Positions 1-6,107 of a stretch of 6,210 nt of DNA are shown in pieces. Source of the stretch: Tidjanibacter sp. (GTDB taxonomy: Bacteria > Bacteroidota > Bacteroidia > Bacteroidales > Rikenellaceae); assembly GCA_017379955.1 (NCBI GenBank), contig JAFNVE010000118.1, forward strand, positions 1-6,210. Reading direction: 5' to 3'. The translations under genes were made by a program, and so were the position numbers. Numbering within the stretch: the stretch's first letter is position 1; each line of letters begins with the position of its first letter. The notes under the pieces were generated by a model. That model searched no databases, was not told the origin of the DNA, and saw only the letters and a program-made list of their open reading frames with translations.

Positions 1-71
1 GCAAGCAGACTCTGCCCTCGCTTAATCGCAACGTTCCCATTATTCTCAAATTTCCCATCACTCCCATAAAC
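1..71. other. Left-edge non-coding stretch with degenerate TCCCAT motifs
   Basis: No gene can be supported here. The motif TTCCCAT or CTCCCAT occurs three times (33-39, 52-58, 61-67) in A/T-rich surroundings, as in degenerate low-complexity intergenic DNA. A plus-strand frame enters from the left edge and stops with TAA at 23-25 after seven codons (reading QADSALA). It could be the tail of an off-window gene whose terminator is the hairpin at 72-108, but seven codons cannot establish this. Confidence 0.3.
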
Positions 72-108
72 AACAATCGAGAGTAGTTCAATACTACTCT
101 CGATTGTT
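72..108. terminator. Perfect 16-bp inverted repeat, probable intrinsic terminator
   Basis: Arms 72-87 and 93-108 are perfectly complementary over 16 bp with a 5-nt loop (TCAAT). The core reads ATCGAGAGTAGT and its complement. On the plus strand the stem is preceded by an A-rich stretch and followed by the T-rich run TATCATTTTG. On the minus strand the downstream sequence is less T-rich. It fits best as a terminator of a plus-strand gene left of the window, possibly acting in both directions and backing up termination of the hexosaminidase transcript. The unbroken pairing is longer than a terminator needs, so a protein-binding site is an alternative. Confidence 0.65.
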
Positions 109-113
109 TATCA

Positions 114-141
114 TTTTGAATCTTGAATTTTGAATTTTGAA
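114..141. repeat. Four tandem TTTTGAA heptamers
   Basis: Four consecutive 7-bp units lie at 114-120, 121-127, 128-134 and 135-141. Three read TTTTGAA and the second reads TCTTGAA. The last unit runs into a perfect 14-bp palindrome, TTTTGAATTCAAAA (135-148). This is non-coding and looks like replication-slippage DNA. Such heptamers seem common between genes in some Bacteroidales (recollection, not a search). Confidence 0.85.
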
Positions 142-156
142 TTCAAAAAGTCAGAT

Positions 157-256
157 AATCGAGCTATTTTTAGGCGAAGGGGTCTCGGGGGAAGCGAAGC
201 ATACTTATCGTATGTGAGCAATCCCCGAGGCCCCTTTAACACCAAAATAGCCGATT
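157..256. repeat. 100-bp nested palindromic element with AGAT flanks (MITE/REP-like)
   Basis: Three nested stems share one axis. The outer stem is 157-161 plus 163-170 against 244-256 (13 bp, with A162 bulged). The middle stem is 176-190 against 223-237 (15 bp, including G-T pairs 183/230 and 176/237). The inner stem is 200-204 against 210-214, CATAC/GTATG with a 5-nt loop. The ends are inverted (AATCG ... CGATT), and the tetramer AGAT occurs immediately outside both (153-156 and 257-260), as a target-site duplication would. The element lies 10 bp past the hexosaminidase stop codon. It may also work as that gene's terminator, since on the minus strand TTTTT follows shortly after it. It has no coding capacity. 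That it is a dispersed mobile palindrome is inference. Confidence 0.6.
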
Positions 257-268
257 AGATGGCTTTTT
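244..268. terminator. Short hairpin at the hexosaminidase stop, candidate bidirectional terminator
   Basis: AGCC (249-252) pairs with GGCT (261-264) around an 8-nt loop. With T248 bulged, A244-247 can also pair with T265-268. Both strands therefore show an A-run, a G/C core and a T-run, the usual plan of a small bidirectional terminator. It overlaps the hexosaminidase stop codon (267-269 on the minus strand). It shares bases 244-256 with the outer stem of the large palindrome, so the two folds exclude each other. The 4-bp core is weak. Confidence 0.35.
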
Positions 269-2279
269 ACTTTGCAGTCAATTGCAGAGCCTGCAAGTAG
301 GTGGTATTCATACCTGTATTGCCCTGTTGGTTGGTAACCTTGATGGCTTTAACCTTGCCCGAGGGGGTGAATTTGAGGCGGCCATTGAGCAGGTCGCCTG
401 CCTTTGTGTAGTTAACGCCATCGGCACTCACCTCAACAATGCCCTTAGTGAAGATATTATCAGGGAAGTAGGTGTAGCCGGTAATCACCTCAACCGAGCC
501 GAACTCCTGCACATTATCAAAGGTAAACAGGAACCAATCGCCCACCTTAGGAGCCTTGGTAGTATGAGCGTTGGTGCCAATCTTATATTTGGTAATCACC
601 TCCTCGCCACGGCCGGCAAGAGTCATCGACGATGAGAATTTAACCGCAGGGGTGATATATTTCACCTTCTCAACCTCGGGTGCAGCTGCACGGTAGAGAA
701 TACCCATATTGTCCATACGCTTATAGTGAGCACCTGTCAGACGGCCCTCAAAGTCGGTCCACTCGCGTTTCTCGGGCTGAGTCCAGGCAACCTCCGAAAG
801 ACCGCACACGCGGGGGAAGGTCTGGTAATCCAGGTAGTTCTCATAGTGTGGCTTGCTCGACAGATACACCTCGCTCCAAAATGCGCCCTGTACGCCGTAG
901 ACATTTTTCATCTGCTCGGGGGTAAAGCCAAGTTTATCAAACTCAAACGAATAGGTAGTCTTAACATCGAAGGTGTTTGCCCATGTAAAACCAGGCTCTG
1001 CGGCACTCTGCTTCATATCGAAGTAGAAGTAGTAGGCAGGCATAACGATAGTCTTATATCCCTTGGCGGTTGCATCGAGGCAGGCATCTACATCCTCCCA
1101 GCCCGAAACAAGCACATCCTTAGTGAGGTTATCACCATTGATAGCCTCGTTCCATACAACAGCGGTCTTATCCAGACCTTCGAGCACCTTCACAAGACGC
1201 GAGAGGAAGTAACCCTCCAACTCGTGGCCACTCTTCAAACCCTCCTTGCGCATCAACTCGCGGCACTCGGGGCAAGCCATCCACTGCGACATATTCACCT
1301 CGTCACCACCCAAGTGGAAATACTTGGAGGGAAAGAGAGCCGCAAGTTCGGTCAGCACATCGCCAAGAAGTTCGTAGTTCTCCTCACGCGAAGCGCACCA
1401 CACATTGCCATTGTGCGAGGTGGAGCAGAGAATCTCAGGGTGCACATTGGCAGCTGCAAGGCTGTGGCCGGGAAGGTCAATCTCGGGAATAATCTCAATA
1501 TTGCGCACCGCAGCATACTCAATAACCTCGCGAATATCGTCCTGAGTGAAATAGCCGCCATACTTCTCATCCCAAGCACCAAGCGTAGCCTTCACGGGCG
1601 AGTCACCACCACGGAAGCCACCAACCTCAGCAAGCTCGGGGTGCGACTTAATCTCTACGCGCCAGCCCTGATCGTCAGAAAGGTGCCAATGGAGAGTGTT
1701 GATTTTGTGGTAAGCAATATTGTCGATAAAGCGCATCACCTCCTCTTTGGGCATAAAAGTACGAGCGATATCGAGATGCTGGCCACGGAACTCAAAGCGG
1801 GGATAATCCTCAACCATCATAGCGGGGAGTGCGGTGGGGGTATCGTAGCCCTTGGCATAGACTTCGGCAGGGAATACCTGCAAGAGAGTCTGTACGCCAT
1901 TGAATACGCCACCGTAGTCCTTACCCTCGACCACTACGCCACCCTTCTCGATAGTGAGTCGGTAGCCCTCGGCGGGGATATCCATATTTTCGTTCACAGA
2001 GAGGCTGATAGCACCCTTGCGAGGTTTGCCAGGCTTTACTATCTTGCCTTTCTGCTCAGCACTGCCGAGATACTCATCGAGGTAAATTGCAATAGCCTCA
2101 ACATCTGCCGAATAGTCGATAGCACTCTTGGGCGAGAATACAAACTCACCCTCGGTGGCTGTAACCTCCACGGGCAAAGGAAGGAACTCTGGCTGCTCGG
2201 CATATACCTCTGGCTCTACCGAACAACTTGCAAGTGATACGGCACACAAAAGAGCCGCAACGGATAAAATTTTCTTCAT
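267..2279 (-). CDS. Lipoprotein beta-N-acetylhexosaminidase, glycoside hydrolase family 20
   Basis: This exo-enzyme removes terminal beta-linked GlcNAc or GalNAc from glycans by substrate-assisted catalysis. The 670-residue protein starts with a lipoprotein signal: basic MKK, a hydrophobic stretch, then lipobox LASC with the lipidated Cys19. Residues 30-155 match the GH20 N-terminal alpha/beta domain. The catalytic barrel spans about 160-505 and shows FRGQHLDIAR (164-173), HWHLSDDQGWR (197-207), the catalytic pair Asp326-Glu327 in HLGGDEV, a CPEC motif (336-339) and FWSE (467-470). Residues 550-668 form a beta-rich C-terminal part like the discoidin-type domain often attached to these enzymes (tentative). 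Length and motifs are complete, with no sign of decay. The acidic residues after Cys19 (SVEPE) hint at outer-membrane surface export but do not match a strong export signal. It is monocistronic and has its own promoter. Exact substrate (mucin, host N-glycan, chito-oligosaccharide or peptidoglycan fragment) cannot be told from sequence. Confidence 0.97.
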   Translation of the reverse strand: MKKILSVAALLCAVSLASCSVEPEVYAEQPEFLPLPVEVTATEGEFVFSPKSAIDYSADVEAIAIYLDEYLGSAEQKGKIVKPGKPRKGAISLSVNENMDIPAEGYRLTIEKGGVVVEGKDYGGVFNGVQTLLQVFPAEVYAKGYDTPTALPAMMVEDYPRFEFRGQHLDIARTFMPKEEVMRFIDNIAYHKINTLHWHLSDDQGWRVEIKSHPELAEVGGFRGGDSPVKATLGAWDEKYGGYFTQDDIREVIEYAAVRNIEIIPEIDLPGHSLAAANVHPEILCSTSHNGNVWCASREENYELLGDVLTELAALFPSKYFHLGGDEVNMSQWMACPECRELMRKEGLKSGHELEGYFLSRLVKVLEGLDKTAVVWNEAINGDNLTKDVLVSGWEDVDACLDATAKGYKTIVMPAYYFYFDMKQSAAEPGFTWANTFDVKTTYSFEFDKLGFTPEQMKNVYGVQGAFWSEVYLSSKPHYENYLDYQTFPRVCGLSEVAWTQPEKREWTDFEGRLTGAHYKRMDNMGILYRAAAPEVEKVKYITPAVKFSSSMTLAGRGEEVITKYKIGTNAHTTKAPKVGDWFLFTFDNVQEFGSVEVITGYTYFPDNIFTKGIVEVSADGVNYTKAGDLLNGRLKFTPSGKVKAIKVTNQQGNTGMNTTYLQALQLTAK

Positions 2280-2326
2280 AATAATTAAGTAATATTTAGG
2301 TGTGGTAAAATTTTAAAAGTATAAGA

Positions 2327-2357
2327 CAAAAATAACCATTTTTCGGCAACTAACAAT
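2327..2357 (-). promoter_or_regulatory. Bacteroidota-type promoter of the hexosaminidase
   Basis: Read on the minus strand, TATTTTTG (plus positions 2327-2334) matches the -7 consensus TAnnTTTG. ATTG (2354-2357), exactly 19 bp upstream, approximates the -33 element TTTG. Spacing is within the 19-21 bp expected for the primary sigma factor of this phylum. Transcription would begin near 2320, giving a leader of about 40 nt. No Shine-Dalgarno precedes the start codon, which is usual for the phylum. Confidence 0.65.
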
Positions 2358-2365
2358 TATCTTTG
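2358..2365 (+). promoter_or_regulatory. -7 box of the mazG operon
   Basis: TATCTTTG is a perfect match to the TAnnTTTG -7 element, 35 bp before the mazG start codon, implying a leader of roughly 30 nt. No good TTTG lies 19-21 bp upstream (2333-2338 reads TAACCA), so the -33 half is weak or absent. The last five bases are part of the 10-bp palindrome CTTTGCAAAG (2361-2370). The box touches the -33 element of the divergent hexosaminidase promoter. Confidence 0.6.
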
Positions 2366-2400
2366 CAAAGTAAAAACAGAAAACGCTTATATATAATAAT

Positions 2401-3201
2401 ATGTACGACAAACAACTGACCGCTCTGGAAAGAGTATTGGAGATTATGGACCGCCTGCGCAAAGATTGCCCTTGGGATAGAGAGCAAACCTTCACCTCGT
2501 TGCGCAACAACACCATCGAGGAGACCTACGAACTTACCGAGGCCATCACCACAGGCGATATGGATGGTATCAAAGAGGAACTTGGCGACCTGCTGTTGCA
2601 CATCGTATTCTACTCGAAGATGGGTAGCGAGGAGGGCGCATTTGATATTGGAGATGTATGTAACGCATTGTGCGACAAACTCATCTATCGCCACCCCCAC
2701 GTCTTTGGCGATGTGGAGGCTGAGGGTGCTGAACAGGTAATCCACAATTGGGAGTTACTGAAAATCAAGGAGAAGGCAAAGAAGGCTCGCAAGGCTGAGC
2801 AGGGTGTACTCTCGGGCGTACCTCGCAGCCTGCCCGCCATGGTAAAGGCTTTCCGCGTAGGCGAGAAGGCTGCATCTGCCGGCTTCGATTGGGAGCAGAA
2901 GGAGGATGTATGGGCTAAGGTTAAAGAGGAGGTTGGCGAGGTCGAGGAGGCTATCCGCAGCGGCAACCAAAAGGATATCGAGGGCGAGATTGGCGACCTC
3001 TTCTTCGCATTGATTAATATGTCGCGCCTCTATGGTGTAGACCCCGAGAACGCATTGGAGCGCACCAATCTGAAATTTATCGACCGCTTCCACCATATCG
3101 AGAAACAGAGCGCACTGATTGGTCGTCGTATGGCTGATATGTCGCTTGCAGAGATGGACGCTCTGTGGGACGAGGCAAAGAGAAAAGAGTTAAACAAATA
3201 A
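2401..3201 (+). CDS. mazG: Nucleoside triphosphate pyrophosphohydrolase MazG
   Basis: MazG hydrolyses (d)NTPs to the monophosphate and pyrophosphate in the cytoplasm. In E. coli it is linked to clearing abnormal nucleotides and lowering ppGpp during starvation. The 266-residue protein has the full two-repeat form of the family, close to the usual length of about 260. N-terminal repeat: CPWD (23-26), EETYE (40-44) and EELGD (59-63), the EExxE...ExxD magnesium-binding pattern, followed by YRHPHVFGD (96-104). C-terminal repeat: a second EExxE within EEVGEVEE (176-183), GEIGD (195-199), and NLKFIDRF (223-230). The ATG at 2401 is the first in frame after the promoter and gives the canonical N-terminus. 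Only 12 bp separate the stop from the next gene, so the two are probably co-transcribed. All metal ligands seen are intact, so it should be active. Confidence 0.97.
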   Translation: MYDKQLTALERVLEIMDRLRKDCPWDREQTFTSLRNNTIEETYELTEAITTGDMDGIKEELGDLLLHIVFYSKMGSEEGAFDIGDVCNALCDKLIYRHPHVFGDVEAEGAEQVIHNWELLKIKEKAKKARKAEQGVLSGVPRSLPAMVKAFRVGEKAASAGFDWEQKEDVWAKVKEEVGEVEEAIRSGNQKDIEGEIGDLFFALINMSRLYGVDPENALERTNLKFIDRFHHIEKQSALIGRRMADMSLAEMDALWDEAKRKELNK

Positions 3202-3213
3202 AATAATATAGAA

Positions 3214-3744
3214 ATGGCTTTGATTAAGAGTGTCAGGGGTTATACTCCCGAGATTGGCGAAAATACTTTTGTAGCAGAGAACGCTACTATCGTTGGCAAT
3301 GTAAAGATTGGTCGCGACTGCGGCATCTGGTTTGGCTCGGTTATTCGTGGCGATGTAAATGCAATCACCATTGGCGACCGTACAAACATCCAGGATGGTG
3401 CAGTGATTCACACACTCTATGATGGTTCGCCTTCGCCCTCGCAGACTCACATTGGTAACGATGTATCGGTGGGTCACAATGCAATTATCCACGGTGCGAC
3501 AATCGAGGATAGTTGTCTTATCGGTATGGGTGCCACTGTGCTGGACAATGCTGTTGTAGGCAAGGGTTGCATAATTGCTGCAAATGCTTTAATTTTGTCT
3601 CGCAGTATTTTGGAACCCTACGGTGTATATGCGGGAGTACCGGCCAAACGTGTGAAAGATATTACTCCCGAACAGCAGAAGAACATTGTCGAGCGTACAG
3701 CAAGAGATTATATGCTCTACGCCTCGTGGTTCAAGGAAGAGTAG
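3214..3744 (+). CDS. Gamma-carbonic anhydrase-like hexapeptide-repeat protein (YrdA/PaaY/CamH-like)
   Basis: The 176-residue protein is a left-handed beta-helix made of hexapeptide repeats, expected to form a trimer with metal bound between subunits. Three histidines sit where gamma-carbonic anhydrases bind zinc or iron: His66 (VIHT), His88 (VGHN) and His93 (IIHG). The last two are five residues apart, as in the archetype Cam. GSVIRGDV (41-48) and RTNIQDGAVIH (56-66) supply the conserved Arg45, Asn58 and Gln60. A C-terminal helix (151-175) follows the helix domain. The short form without the acidic loop of Cam places it in the CamH/YrdA group. Some members hydrate CO2, others show little activity, so catalysis is plausible but unproven. 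It lies 12 bp after mazG without a Shine-Dalgarno; no functional link between the two is evident beyond shared transcription. Confidence 0.94.
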   Translation: MALIKSVRGYTPEIGENTFVAENATIVGNVKIGRDCGIWFGSVIRGDVNAITIGDRTNIQDGAVIHTLYDGSPSPSQTHIGNDVSVGHNAIIHGATIEDSCLIGMGATVLDNAVVGKGCIIAANALILSRSILEPYGVYAGVPAKRVKDITPEQQKNIVERTARDYMLYASWFKEE

Positions 3745-3751
3745 AATTTTG

Positions 3752-3793
3752 AGGGAGTGCCCAGCAAACAGGCAAGACACTCTCTATTTCTTT
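3752..3793 (+). terminator. Probable terminator of the mazG-carbonic anhydrase unit
   Basis: AGGGAGTG (3752-3759) pairs with CACTCTCT (3778-3785) over 8 bp, including one G-T pair. The stem is followed by the T-rich run ATTTCTTT (3786-3793). It begins 8 nt after the stop codon of the gamma-carbonic anhydrase gene. The 18-nt loop is long but can pair further inside (GCC with GGC). This separates the upstream unit from the two-component genes. Confidence 0.55.
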
Positions 3794-3810
3794 GAGGTTG
3801 TATAAAAAGA

Positions 3811-3844
3811 GTGATTTTCAGGAGGAGCATAACAAGTAAATCAC
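3811..3844 (+). promoter_or_regulatory. Inverted repeat in the kinase leader with AGGAGGAG in its loop
   Basis: GTGATTT (3811-3817) and AAATCAC (3838-3844) form a perfect 7-bp inverted repeat around 20 nt. The loop holds AGGAGGAG (3820-3827), a Shine-Dalgarno-like sequence with no ATG at a suitable distance. The kinase start codon is 37 nt past the repeat. It could be an operator upstream of the two-component operon or an RNA hairpin in its leader. I found no convincing TAnnTTTG promoter in 3745-3881; the nearest candidate, TTTCTTTG at 3787-3794, has one mismatch and overlaps the terminator tail. Confidence 0.4.
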
Positions 3845-3881
3845 CCTATTAGACAACTTCACACACATAATCCGTGCAACA

Positions 3882-5261
3882 ATGAAAAAAGGGTCCAAAA
3901 AGTACAGAAATCTAATCGTCAACCTGCTTATCTCGCTGGTTGTCTGCTTGATTATCAACTTTTCATATCTTGTAACTCTGTTACTTGAAAGTCGTATGCA
4001 GGAGCAGACACCTCCCCCGCCCATAGAGCAGGTACAGCAGAACGATCACGACCGTGGTCGTCGCGACAATCGCGATATGGATGAGTATCTGCGACGCACA
4101 CAGCGTCAGGCAGAGCGTATGGTGGAGGACTTCATCAACAATATGAGCGACACCTCCCGTATGCACCTCGACTCTCTTTATCAGAGTATCGATGCAATTC
4201 GCCAGCACTGGAAGGTGCTCGACACGGAGGCTCGTATCCAGGACTCTTTGCGTGTGGCAATAGCAGACACTCTTGGCAGCAAGAGCACGATGAGTAACTT
4301 TGTCCGAGAGGACCAATGGCGAGAGCAATTTGGAGGGATGCACCCTGCCGAGTATTTCCGCAGACAGAATAATCTGATGATGGCGATGGATGTCTTATTC
4401 TACTTTGCCATCTGCTTCCTGATGCTCACCATTGCTACAATTGATATCGACCGCAAGCGTTTTGGGTTTATCAAGAGAGTATTGTGTTGCTTGGCTATTG
4501 CCGTTGTAGCCTATTTCACTGCTCCGCAGATGACCTGGGGTGGCCGAATAATCATCCAATTGCAGTCGTTCAGCCTGATGAACGCAATGCTGCTATTGAA
4601 ACTCTCAATCGTACTTGCCATTGCAATCTTTTACAGCAAGGTGTACGACCTTATCAATCAAAAGCAGAAGATGGAGATGGAGAACGAGATGCTCAAGAGT
4701 GAGAACCTGCTATCGCAGTACAATGTCCTGCTCACTCAGGTCAACCCTCACGTCTTCTTCAACTCGCTCAACTCGCTCTCTATGCTGATTCGCGAGGAGA
4801 AGAATAGTTCGGCACTCACCTACATTGACCGTATGTCGGACACCTTCCGCTACATCTTGCAGAACGGACAGACCGGTATGACCACGCTGGGCGATGAGTT
4901 GGATTACATTGAGGCATACAAGTACCTCTTTGAGATTCGTTATGCGGGTAAATTCTTTGTCGATATTGATGTTGACGAGAGCCTCCGCACCCGCCGAATC
5001 CCCACTCTGTCACTCCAACCGCTGATTGAGAATGCCGTTAAGCACAACACTATAACCAGCAGCCGCCCGCTCCACGTCAAGATTAGTGTAGAGGGCAATA
5101 GCGTTGTGGTTTCCAATAAGATAGCACCCAAAGTGGAGCAGGATGGCACAGGTATCGGACTGAGCAACCTCGACAGCCGCCACCGACTGCTCACTGGCAA
5201 GGGCATAACAATTTTGAACGACGGAGAGACCTTTACCGTAAAGTTGCCTCTCTCAAAATAA
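3882..5261 (+). CDS. LytS-like membrane sensor histidine kinase (His_kinase family PF06580)
   Basis: This 459-residue inner-membrane kinase should autophosphorylate and pass phosphate to the regulator encoded 12 bp downstream. Predicted topology: membrane segment 1 at about 11-35, an extracytoplasmic stretch at 36-165, then membrane segments at about 167-187, 198-215 and 231-252. Residues 253-280 look like a coiled-coil linker. The catalytic core has the phospho-acceptor motif QVNPHVFFNSLN (His290), N-box LIENAVKHN (381-389, Asn384) and G-box GTGIGLSNL (422-430), matching the family pattern PHFLFNxLN / ENAxKH / GxGIGLxN. The external stretch opens with TPPPP, is highly charged and mostly helical, and matches no sensor domain I know. 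The ATG at 3882 is the only start codon in frame after the TAA at 3837, and it places MKKGSKK just before the first membrane helix. The phospho-acceptor motif departs slightly from the usual PHFLFN (PHVFFN), which should not abolish function. Confidence 0.96.
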   Translation: MKKGSKKYRNLIVNLLISLVVCLIINFSYLVTLLLESRMQEQTPPPPIEQVQQNDHDRGRRDNRDMDEYLRRTQRQAERMVEDFINNMSDTSRMHLDSLYQSIDAIRQHWKVLDTEARIQDSLRVAIADTLGSKSTMSNFVREDQWREQFGGMHPAEYFRRQNNLMMAMDVLFYFAICFLMLTIATIDIDRKRFGFIKRVLCCLAIAVVAYFTAPQMTWGGRIIIQLQSFSLMNAMLLLKLSIVLAIAIFYSKVYDLINQKQKMEMENEMLKSENLLSQYNVLLTQVNPHVFFNSLNSLSMLIREEKNSSALTYIDRMSDTFRYILQNGQTGMTTLGDELDYIEAYKYLFEIRYAGKFFVDIDVDESLRTRRIPTLSLQPLIENAVKHNTITSSRPLHVKISVEGNSVVVSNKIAPKVEQDGTGIGLSNLDSRHRLLTGKGITILNDGETFTVKLPLSK

Positions 5262-5272
5262 CACACCCGAAG

Positions 5273-6043
5273 ATGAAAGTTTTAATCATTGAAGACGAGA
5301 CAGCTGCCGCCCTCAACCTGCGTTCACTGCTTGGGCACGAGTTCCCAGAGGTGGAGATTGTGGCGATGACCGAGAGTATTGTCGAGACTGCCGAGTGGTT
5401 TGCTGCTGGTGGCTCTCCCGACCTCGTCTTTATGGATATACATTTGGCAGACGGAAACGCCTTCAAGATTTTTGAGCGCACAGAGATTTCGTGCCCGATA
5501 GTCTTCACTACTGCTTACGACCAATATGCACTCCAAGCATTCAGGGTAAATAGTATCGACTATCTGCTCAAACCCATCAAGGCAGATGACCTGCGTCGAG
5601 CTATCACCAAATTTGAGCGACTGAGTGGTGCCGAGCGCACAGACTACACAGAGAAGGTCAACCGTCTTGCGCAGTCGCACTCTGAGCAGAATAGCACTCA
5701 GCAGAACTTCCTGATTCACGTCAAGGATAAAATTGTGCCACTGTCGAAGGATGATATAGCATTTTTCTATACCTCGCAGGAGCGTGTGTCGGTCTACACA
5801 ATGAGTGGCGAAAACTACCCGATGATGGGTTCGCTCGAAACCATTATGGGCAGACTTCCCGAGAGTGAGTTCTTCCGCGCCAACCGTCAGTATATTATCT
5901 CCCGCAAGGCGATAAACGATATTTCAGTTTGGTTTGGGAGCAGGTTGAGCGTAAATCTTTCGGTGGCAATCCCCGAGAAGATTATCACCAGCAAGGCGCG
6001 AGTACCCGAATTCAAGGCCTGGCTTGCGGGCAACAAAGAGTAA
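5273..6043 (+). CDS. LytTR-family response regulator
   Basis: This 256-residue cytoplasmic DNA-binding regulator is the evident partner of the preceding kinase. The receiver domain (1-118) has the acidic pair Glu7-Asp8, phospho-acceptor Asp55 in VFMDIHLADG, the Thr79-Thr80 switch region in VFTTAYD, and Lys100 in LLKPI. A linker at about 119-145 rich in Gln, Ser and Asn leads to a LytTR domain (about 146-250), recognised by FLIHVKDKIVPLSKDDIAFF, FFRANRQYIIS and a final basic SKARVPEFKAWL. All conserved receiver residues are present. LytTR proteins usually bind pairs of direct repeats upstream of target promoters. I found no convincing pair in the flanking regions, so the targets may lie elsewhere. 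The 12-bp gap from the kinase implies one transcript. Confidence 0.97.
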   Translation: MKVLIIEDETAAALNLRSLLGHEFPEVEIVAMTESIVETAEWFAAGGSPDLVFMDIHLADGNAFKIFERTEISCPIVFTTAYDQYALQAFRVNSIDYLLKPIKADDLRRAITKFERLSGAERTDYTEKVNRLAQSHSEQNSTQQNFLIHVKDKIVPLSKDDIAFFYTSQERVSVYTMSGENYPMMGSLETIMGRLPESEFFRANRQYIISRKAINDISVWFGSRLSVNLSVAIPEKIITSKARVPEFKAWLAGNKE

Positions 6044-6107
6044 TTTTGAGTAAGTCAAAGCCAAGAAACAGCTCCAAAGTAGACGATATTTGTAAAACCA
6101 AGTGTAT

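Noticed and set aside
38..58. Minus-strand ATG codons near the left edge that could begin a gene running off the window
   Set aside because: Fewer than 20 codons are visible, they fall in the repetitive TCCCAT stretch, and no promoter is evident, so no gene can be supported.
114..141. The tandem heptamers as a CRISPR array or phage attachment site
   Set aside because: The units are only 7 bp with no spacers, and there is no integrase or tRNA in the window.
726..2237. A 503-codon open frame on the plus strand, fully antisense to the hexosaminidase gene
   Set aside because: The minus-strand protein has all GH20 catalytic motifs, a lipoprotein signal and a promoter. The antisense translation resembles no family I know, so the long open frame is best explained as a by-product of codon bias in the real gene.
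2350..2745. A 131-codon minus-strand open frame overlapping the start of mazG
   Set aside because: It is antisense to the motif-complete N-terminal MazG repeat and has no recognisable domain.
3787..3794. TTTCTTTG as a -7 box for the kinase operon
   Set aside because: It lacks the A at the second position, has no TTTG 19-21 bp upstream, and coincides with the T-rich tail of the preceding terminator.
5324..5719. A 131-codon minus-strand open frame inside the response regulator
   Set aside because: It lies antisense to the intact receiver domain and shows no domain or promoter of its own.
6061..6102. CCAAG or CCAAAG repeated three times after the response regulator, considered as LytTR binding sites
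   Set aside because: The copies are short, irregularly spaced (13-14 and 23-24 bp apart) and do not extend into a shared motif.
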